Shown here: in pieces, positions 56,834-64,000 of the stretch
How the letters are laid out: each line of letters starts with the position of its first letter
How positions within the stretch are numbered: the stretch's first letter is position 1
Source: Spirometra erinaceieuropaei
Lineage: Eukaryota; Platyhelminthes; Cestoda; Diphyllobothriidea; Diphyllobothriidae
Assembly (NCBI GenBank): GCA_902702965.1
Contig: CACRXP010000071.1
Coordinates: 412,540-476,539, forward strand
Length of the DNA stretch: 64,000 nucleotides
Direction: 5' to 3'
The notes under the pieces: model-generated
Told to the model about the DNA's origin: nothing
Seen by the model: only the letters and a program-made list of their open reading frames with translations
Database searches by the model: none
Translations under genes and position numbers: made by a program

Positions 56834-58429
56834 CTCTCTCGCCTACGGCGGAAAGTTACGTGCGAAGTCTGAGCTTCACCGACAAAATGATTTGAACCTT
56901 CATGGACTTCCATGAGGAACGTTTGGAATTGGTCACGTGCACAGTCAGTTGTGTTTAACTTGCACTTTCAGAAAAAACTGATTTATAAAGAATTAATTTA
57001 GATTTTGGGTTTGTTGATATTTGCCCAGACCACATTCTTTTGTATGCCCTTAAATCAACTGAAGCGTTTCGCTCTCTTAGAGACACTACTTTTATTCCTG
57101 ACTTTATTCTGTAGCGGCCAAAGACGTCAACGGTAGCGCACACAGAGTAACACGAGGCACCGGGCATACGCCCTACATCGGAACGAGCTGAACAAGATTG
57201 TTAGTCACGTTATCATTCTCATCCAAGCAGTGAGAAGGAAAAGTCAAACGGTACGAAATATAAATGCTAAAAGAGGGAGTTTAGTTTATCGGAAAATGAT
57301 AAATGATACAGGGATAGATGGGAGCTACAACGATCCACCTGGATGTGGAGGTGACGCCAAAAAGCCTGCTAAGCGACCGGTAGGGGCTGTAGCCCTGGGG
57401 GCAACTGCGAGTGGTCTTGGAGGTTACTGACAGGGAGAGCTTTACTTCGAGAGTTGTAGGGAAAGAGTCTACGGTTATGCAGAACAGCGCACGGACTATT
57501 TTTATCAACACGTGGTTAAACCTCTCCATCCCGGATCCGCGTCAAAAATGTTCACTTCACTCAAACAATCCAGTTATTCATACCAAACAGGGGACTAAAA
57601 TCTACATTATTTCTAATAGGCAAAGTTTGAAAAGCAGCTGCAAGTCAACCAATAAACCTTGATCAGAAGAATAAAGGACCACAAACACTTTTGATGTAAC
57701 TTTGGTGATAGAATATACATATAAAGGACAAAAACCTGGTCGACGCCATGGCAAGGTATTTGTTTCCAGCGGAAACAGATGCGTTCTTAAGAAGTGAGCA
57801 CACACAATCAAGTACATTTAATTTTTTTATTCTTCTGACACACGATCTTGTCCTAAGGGGGGGACAATCAAGGTGGGAATGGGCCATGGCCCAGTCCGAT
57901 AGGTCGTTTGCCTTTTATTTTTCGCACAAATGGTAGACAGTACTTTGAGTTCCAAAAGTATAAATATAACAACCAGGGCTCCCTGCGGAAGAAATTCCGC
58001 AGGACGAGTCGTACATGCAGACTGCTCCCTACTAGTCGTTGCCAGACCGCAGCGGTGGGCGGGATTGAATGTTGGAGCCCCGATCCCCGACTTCAATGTC
58101 TTGTTCCGCCCGCCCTGGTTCATGTGGCCCTACCAGACACCGCAGTCAATGCTGCGTTGCCAAACTCTCGTGGAAAGAAACGCACAAACTTGGAGTAAAT
58201 CCTCCGGAACATAGCCTTTTACGCTCGGTCCGAAAGTTTATATATTGGAATTCGGGCTGAAATCCATTAAATACAGTGGAATAACCGCGTAATATTCGCA
58301 AGCTGAAAACAGGCAGTCAGTAACACACAAATACTAAATAGTTCACCATATTGGCAGTAGAGATACTGCGCCAATCACAGCAACAAAGGAATGGCGGGTT
58401 CGAACACTCGACTGGTAAATGGCGATGGG
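56834..58429. other. No gene recognised
   Basis: Overlapping frames lie on both strands around 57230-58214, including a GC-rich patch (58040-58160). None has identifiable motifs. Confidence 0.35.
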
Positions 58430-58998
58430 GGTGTGTGTGAGACTGGTGCCCGGCTAGACACACGAAAGTTCTTCTTCTCCAACAGAGTGGTTGCAGCTTG
58501 GAATGCCTTTTCTGAGGATGTTGTTATGTCAGGATCCGTAGATACTTTTAAACAGAGGCTAGATCAACATTGGAGCGCGCATCACAATAATGCCGGACTA
58601 CGGCCACCTTGATGGCCAACGTTGACAATTTAGTGTTATGACGATGCTACTACCACCGTTCAAGTAACATGTGTTTATGTAATTTATTAATTTTGGACCA
58701 AGTCGCACACCGCTGCTCGCGTTCACCACGATGCCTGTAGGCTAAAAATTTTACTTCTTTTCCTGTATCTTAGGTGTGCTTCAACATTCTCCTGCATTTA
58801 ATCAACAAACCGAGTTCATGTGTCTCTAAATGCTGTTAACGCAGGACATTCTGTGTCCATCTGTACAGTTTTTGTTATTCCCCTTGTATTTCTTTCAAGT
58901 TACTTCCTTTCCATTTTCTCCATATACTTCCTCTGCATGTAACCAATAGGGATTTCAAATGTACACACCTACTTTCCCTGAACTAAACTGATACTGAT
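58430..58998 (+). mobile_element. CR1-like LINE, 3' fragment
   Basis: Begins within the RT C-terminal region (TGARLDTRKFFFSNRVV, AFSEDVVMSGSVDTFKQRL; stop at 58610) and ends ACTTTCCCTGAACTAAACTGATACTGATACTGA. It is colinear with 16845-17353 of the full-length RT copy but diverged. The tail is (ACTGAT)n instead of (ACTGAA)n. Confidence 0.85.
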
Positions 58999-61900
58999 AC
59001 TGAGGTCGATTCTAGGGACTCCATCCCCACGGTATTTAAGTGCATTTCTCATAATCGACAAGCTGACGCGCATTTAAGTCCGAAACATGCCAAAAGTAAT
59101 AGTTTGGAAGGTTGTGAACCGACGGCATAAATCAATCCTCTTGGATTGGAGAGTCAGTTTGCAATGGCTCCTTCTCAGTGCTACCCATATGGCCCACCCA
59201 CTTAGTTTAAACGCCAACTGTGCGGACCAGAAGTGCGCGGCATGCCTATACGCTTGTCAGTCACTGCAGCACATCTTGCTCCCCGGCTTCCTTTCTATTC
59301 CCTTCCACTAGGCGCAGCAGGGCGAGGGAGGAAAGTGTAGCTAGGAAGGGACTAGTCAAGGAGCCCTAAGGAGATGACGAAACATCACATAATCTGCAAG
59401 AAGACCACGGCTCATAAATGCAAAATCTGCAGTCGGAGAAATCGAACGAAAAAAACTCCCTCCCTATTCCCTTTTCTCCAACTCACAGGCTGTTAGAGTG
59501 ACTTTGCTCACTTTGTATGGCGCTGAGGTCTTGCAACGTTTCCCACTGGGTGTTGACGCGTCTCCAACGATTGATAACTTTTTCTCATGTCATTGGCTAG
59601 AAAATGCCTGACTGACGGCAGAGGCAGTGGAACCGGCGGCAGGTGAACTGATATCAGAGGCCCTCCAGAGATTTCTTGATGCACGCAGATCTGCATCTTT
59701 CGTTGTGCAAAAAGGGGAAATGAAACGTTTTAGCAAAGTGGGAAATGCACTTTGAGTACTGATTAAATTTAAGAAACTAGTTACCATTTCAGGCTGGTGA
59801 AGTCTCCCAAATTTTAAACAGGAAGACCTGCTAACCGCAACTCCGGAGTATATTTTAAGTATCGGCTACAGTATGTTGCCTATGTGCACGTGTGGGCTGT
59901 GATGCATTCGTGGACATACTGGATCAGAGGAAGGGCTGTCCCTTAATCACATCGTTCAGGATAGAGCACAGCCAAGACCCAGGACCCATGGGGCCCCTGA
60001 GTGCCAAGCAGAAGAGTCTAGGCTCCTGACTGACGGACTTTCATACGTAACGTGCGCCCTGGCCAAAATTAATGATGGTAACATTCCTCCTGAACATTCT
60101 TTGCAGCGCAAGCGCAAACCTCTGTCCTATGTTCTGCGTTCAAGAGAATTATACCGGAGGAGGCTTCTGATAGTTTCGATGACCTAGCATCCGCTGTGAA
60201 GGAATATGAGAAAGTCAATCTGAATAACGAATCTGTTCAGTTTAAGGGACTTCAATACGAGCTTCAAACGAAAAATTATTTTTAAACTGCGGGAAAGTCG
60301 CCCCACAATGATAAATTAAAGTAGGGGCGTGTTATCAGGATTTGTTGTCATGCAGGGGTGTCTCACAGCCCGAGTTTGAAAGTAACATTGACGTAGGCAG
60401 TTAGCGCACGTTTCACGGTAATGGAACTTGGAGTAAACTGAATTTGAAGGCGCTTAAATTGTGCTACAAACACGTTCGCAGCAGGATTGTGGTGTTAACC
60501 TACTCCAAGTTCTGGCAGTGTGCTGGTGACCAAGAAAAAAGCCTGCTGAACATGTTCAAGCGGATGAGACCGTCATTGGGACCTTTGAAGGTGTACCTGA
60601 GAAGTAAAGTTACCTTATCCAATTAAATGCAGTCTTAGGTTGATACGGTCTGAATTGTAAGATACAAGATACAGGAAATATGCGGCTCCGGCTCTTTCGG
60701 TGAGATCCCACGGTAGGATGAATGAAATACACCCTGTTTCCATGAAGGGTTGCTGTGACCCAAAAATATTTTACGAGGAGCATGAGATGCAGACCGGCTC
60801 TGCCAGCGACGCACGTCAAGTACTCGGGTGTAGTGTAAATGGACGCTTCCAATCAGGCAAATAGACGGAGACGTGCATTGCACCATATAGTGGTAAATGA
60901 TAGACACAGGCATGCTTAGGCCTTGTTCCATCCGTTTAGAACTCAAGATGACGCCCTTAGCGTGCAATGGGTAGTCAGTGTTATGTTCTAGCCTTAACGC
61001 TTAGCTGGTGGGTCGGTTTATAACTTTCCACAATCGAATCCTCCAAGATAACTCAACAGCAAGGGGTGAACAACACGCGTCTATTGTTAAGTCCCTAACA
61101 GCAAAATCTGTTGATAAAGGGTAGATGCACAAATGTTCAAGGGTGGCCTGCAATTAAGGCTATCAGATCATGCTTCCTGACCTGTTAGCATGTGAACTGG
61201 TCTGCGAACTCATCTAAGTGGCTGTGCGCCCCTCCAAACCTGTCGGTGGCTGGTGCGAGTTCGACACGCTCATGCCGTGTGGGCGGATCCATAGGACGAT
61301 ACGGACGCGCGTCGTCAGAGCGGCATGCAAGTGAGACGGTTAGGACATCCTAACCCAACAGTCAGGAAATCTAAGAAGACGGCGGCTGCTATCGTTGACC
61401 CTCGTATCGTTTTGCTAGATAAGAACGCGATGAAACTGAAAGCTTGGAAATGGATTTTTCAGGAGACTAGGTCTCGTTATTTATCTGTGTATTTCAACCG
61501 CTTGAAGCTTTTAGTCAAATCCTTTTGGTGTGCATACAGGGATGAGGGTGCGCGAAGACTTAATAATTTTTTCAGAGAGGCTATTGACATCCGCGCCTGC
61601 ACTGCTCGCAAATAAGTAAAAATAACATAAGTGGGCGTTTTGCGGAACTCTGGTCGTACATCTTGGGCAACCGGTAGCGGCGCGGCCAACGGTGGGTCCA
61701 TTATATTAGATCAGAAGTATTCACGTAAAGCGAGAACATCACAAATAAAAGAGCAAACGTAAACGGTGAATTAAATCACAGTTAGGGGCCGCACAGGTGT
61801 CTCACCGAGCATGTGGATAACAAAGTACAATTCTTGGATTCCAAGTTAGTCAATAATGATATGTGTCGCGGGGTTCACAATGGTCAGCTCACGAGGCAAC

Positions 61901-62039
61901 GCGTAGCAGGTCCTGCTTTGGCAAACGAGCTTCTCCTTATTTCACCTTAATTTCCATTTTTTTATCTTGCCTTTTATAACTTTTTGACTGTTTTTTGGAA
62001 TAGTGTTGTTTGTTTTCATTCATTGGTGCTTTGGCCGTG
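58999..62039. other. No gene recognised; one open frame at 61325-61615
   Basis: The plus-strand frame 61325-61615 (96 codons, for example LKAWKWIFQETRSRYLSVYF) has plausible protein composition but no motif or clear splice context. The rest of the interval has nothing I can support. Confidence 0.25.
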
Positions 62040-62480
62040 GCCTTATCGATTTCCTTTCTTGCACAGTCTATTTCGATTTCGACAAGGCTTTTAGTCGTGT
62101 CAACCATACTCTTATCTTCTTGAAAACTTCCTCTTGAGGAATTGCGGTAAATTTCCGAATTTAATATTTACCTATCCGGGCTCTCGCTTACAGCGCGTTA
62201 TGGTTTCTGATGTTATCCCCGACTCCACATACAAGAGGAGTAGAATTATCTAGGGTAGTCTGCCTGACTCGCTCCTATTTCGCCTTTTTATCAGTGATGC
62301 ACCAGATTTATTCCAGAATGGTAGACATCTTATGTATCCTGACAGTTCTAAAGTTGCGTATCGGTATAAACCTGCAGATCGCGACTTTGTGCTCGAACTC
62401 TTAAAGGCTTATCTTCAAGCCCTTACCCTGGGGTGCTGTACATGGTGTCTTTCCCTTTCTTGGCACAAGTTCTCAGTTAT
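62040..62480 (+). pseudogene. Degenerate reverse transcriptase fragment (LINE)
   Basis: VYFDFDKAFSRVNHTLIF (62065-62120) matches RT motif A, and LLFRLFISDAPDLF (about 62270) matches the block after the G-x-P-Q-G motif. Both blocks are in non-LTR RT style. The sequence MYPDSSKVAYRY takes the place of the catalytic A-D-D box, so the enzyme is dead. Frameshifts separate the blocks. Confidence 0.65.
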
Positions 62481-62539
62481 AGGACTTGGCGATTAGCACC
62501 GGCCTTAGTTAAGTATTGACGGTCGTGACGGTCTCGACT

Positions 62540-64000
62540 AGGACTCATCGTGTACGGGAAAAGCCAACGATGACTGGGAGTTTTTCAAGAATGTCCTTCT
62601 GCAGCTCATCAACAACCACTGTCCACTTACTAGTGTAAGACTGAACAAATGCCCTGGGTGGCTAAATGGCAACCTTATGAAAGGAGTCAGCAGAAAGCAC
62701 AAATTATGGAGAAAATACTGCGTCACTGGGCAAGCTGAATACTTCAACACCTACAAGAAACAGAGGAACAAAATGAGAAAAATGATTATAAAAACTCGGC
62801 CGGAATTCAAGAAGAAATTGCTACAAAATGCAACTCAGAACCCAAAATTACTCTACAGCTACCTCCGGAGAAGTACAAGGAGCAGGCATCAAATCCTTTA
62901 ATAAGTACTACTGATGGCGTTGAGATTGCTGCTAGTAGGGATAAAACTGCGTATTTTCACTGTTTTTCCAATCAGTCTACACAAACGAGGCAAGGTTCCT
63001 TCCTCCCTCCACAGAAGAACTGCCGACCTCAAGCGTCAGTGATATACTCTTCTCAGAAGGCATTGTCCGAAGAGAATTAGAGGCATTGAACGAACCGAAG
63101 TCGCCAGGACCAGAAGAGCTTCCACCCAAGCTTGTCAAGGAACTTGCCAGTGAGCTTTCTGTGCCTTTGTCGATGCTCTTTTAAACGTCATTCGAAAATG
63201 GAACACTGCCTATCGATTGGAAGCTGGCGCATATTACTCAGCTATACAAAGGAGGTAGCAGGGCAGCGGCGACAAACTACAGACCCACAGGCTTGATATG
63301 CATTCTCTGCAAAGTTATGAAAAGGATCATAAAGAGTTAACTGATGCCATTTTGTGGAAGTTCGTGGCCTGCTATCGAAATGCCAACATGGGTTCCGGAA
63401 AGGAAGATCCTGCACGACAAGTTTGCCCCAATCTCTCCAGAGCTGGACCCGAGCTCTCGACGACAAGCACGCCATCCACATAGCCTTCATTTCCAGAAGG
63501 CGTTCGATATTGTGCCACACCTGAGGCTTTTACATAAACTAAAAAATAGGGATCGGTGGCAACTTCCTTAAATGGATCGAAAACTTCCTTCTAGGTCGAC
63601 AGCAGGCTGTGTGCATCGGTCAAGGGAAATCAGATCCTGTTATGGTCAGGAGAAGTGTCCCCCAGGCTGCAGTGCTGGGACCCATGTTGTTCCTTATAAA
63701 CGTGGACGATGCCACAAGACCTTTAGACTGCAAAGCAGCACTGTTTGTCGATGATATGAAGATATGGAGTGTAATTCGGGGTCCTGCCGTTGAAGACAGA
63801 CAGCAGGTGAAACTGAATTGGTTGGAGGAGGGTTCAAACCGTTGGCTCCTGCGGTTCAACGTTGGCAGATGTAGCATACTTCGCCTAGGCAACACAGCCA
63901 GATCCGCCAGCACAAGAGACTACTTTCTGGGCGGTGCAGCCCAGGAATGGGACAAATCCGACGCAAATACTGAACTTCAATAGCAACCACCCGATCAGTC
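62540..64000 (+). pseudogene. CR1-like LINE, degenerate, running off the window
   Basis: The endonuclease-RT linker is encoded at 62677-62901 (RKHKLWRKYCVTGQAEYFNT). RT blocks follow: NEPKSPGPEELPPKLVKELA (about 63090), NYRPTGLICILCKVMKRII (about 63275), FQKAFDIVPHLRLLHKL (about 63492), AAVLGPMLFLINVDD and LFVDDMKIWSV (about 63743). The blocks lie in different frames with stops, for example TAA near 63182 and TAG near 62899. It is older than the 15345 copy and of a related but distinct family. Confidence 0.82.

Overview
The window looks like part of a repeat-rich flatworm (platyhelminth) genome, most likely a tapeworm of the diphyllobothriid type. This is an inference. It rests on a single host gene with both multi-kilobase introns and a 38-bp mini-intron, on CR1-like LINEs and Penelope-like elements (PLEs), on a tRNA-headed SINE carrying a hammerhead motif (a schistosome family of this kind is known), and on degenerate TTAGGG-like arrays. 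No rRNA or ordinary tRNA gene was recognised.

One host gene dominates the window. It lies on the minus strand and runs from about 48.1 kb down to 1.7 kb. I could place 15 exons (at least 2340 nt, 780 codons). They encode an EF-hand-like region followed by about ten WD40 blades, of the WDR49/WDR64/WDY type. Every intron has GT-AG ends, the phase of each exon joins to the next, and the exon order follows the protein order of the family. The 5' end is uncertain, and the 3' end lies beyond position 1.

The introns are filled with mobile DNA. Intron 14 (1861-4999) holds a Penelope-like element with a hammerhead motif in its tail, followed by a SINE-like repeat with a second hammerhead. Introns 10-13 hold a (TAC)n array, a CR1 tail, a SINE copy and an assembly gap. 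Intron 8 (13282-22539) holds a nested stack: a CR1 LINE inside a long-inverted-repeat (foldback) element inside another foldback. Two further foldbacks and a telomere-like array are also there. Intron 7 (22583-30065) holds a head-to-head SINE pair with a tRNA-like promoter head, another strong hammerhead motif, and copies of a dispersed GC-rich repeat (called R1 here). Intron 6 (30165-41970) holds a 6-kb Helitron with an internal tandem duplication, another foldback, a second Penelope fragment and a 360-bp (TAC)n array.

Upstream of the gene (48.2-64 kb) are two more foldback elements, a 5'-truncated CR1 copy, remnants of two other reverse transcriptases at the right edge, and several open frames I do not recognise.

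The most unusual content is RNA-level. A dispersed SINE-like family has at least six copies here that keep the spacing CTGATGA-N14-GAAA, with stems that change by wobble or compensation. Two more hammerheads of the Penelope type occur at 4414-4453 and 25903-25944.
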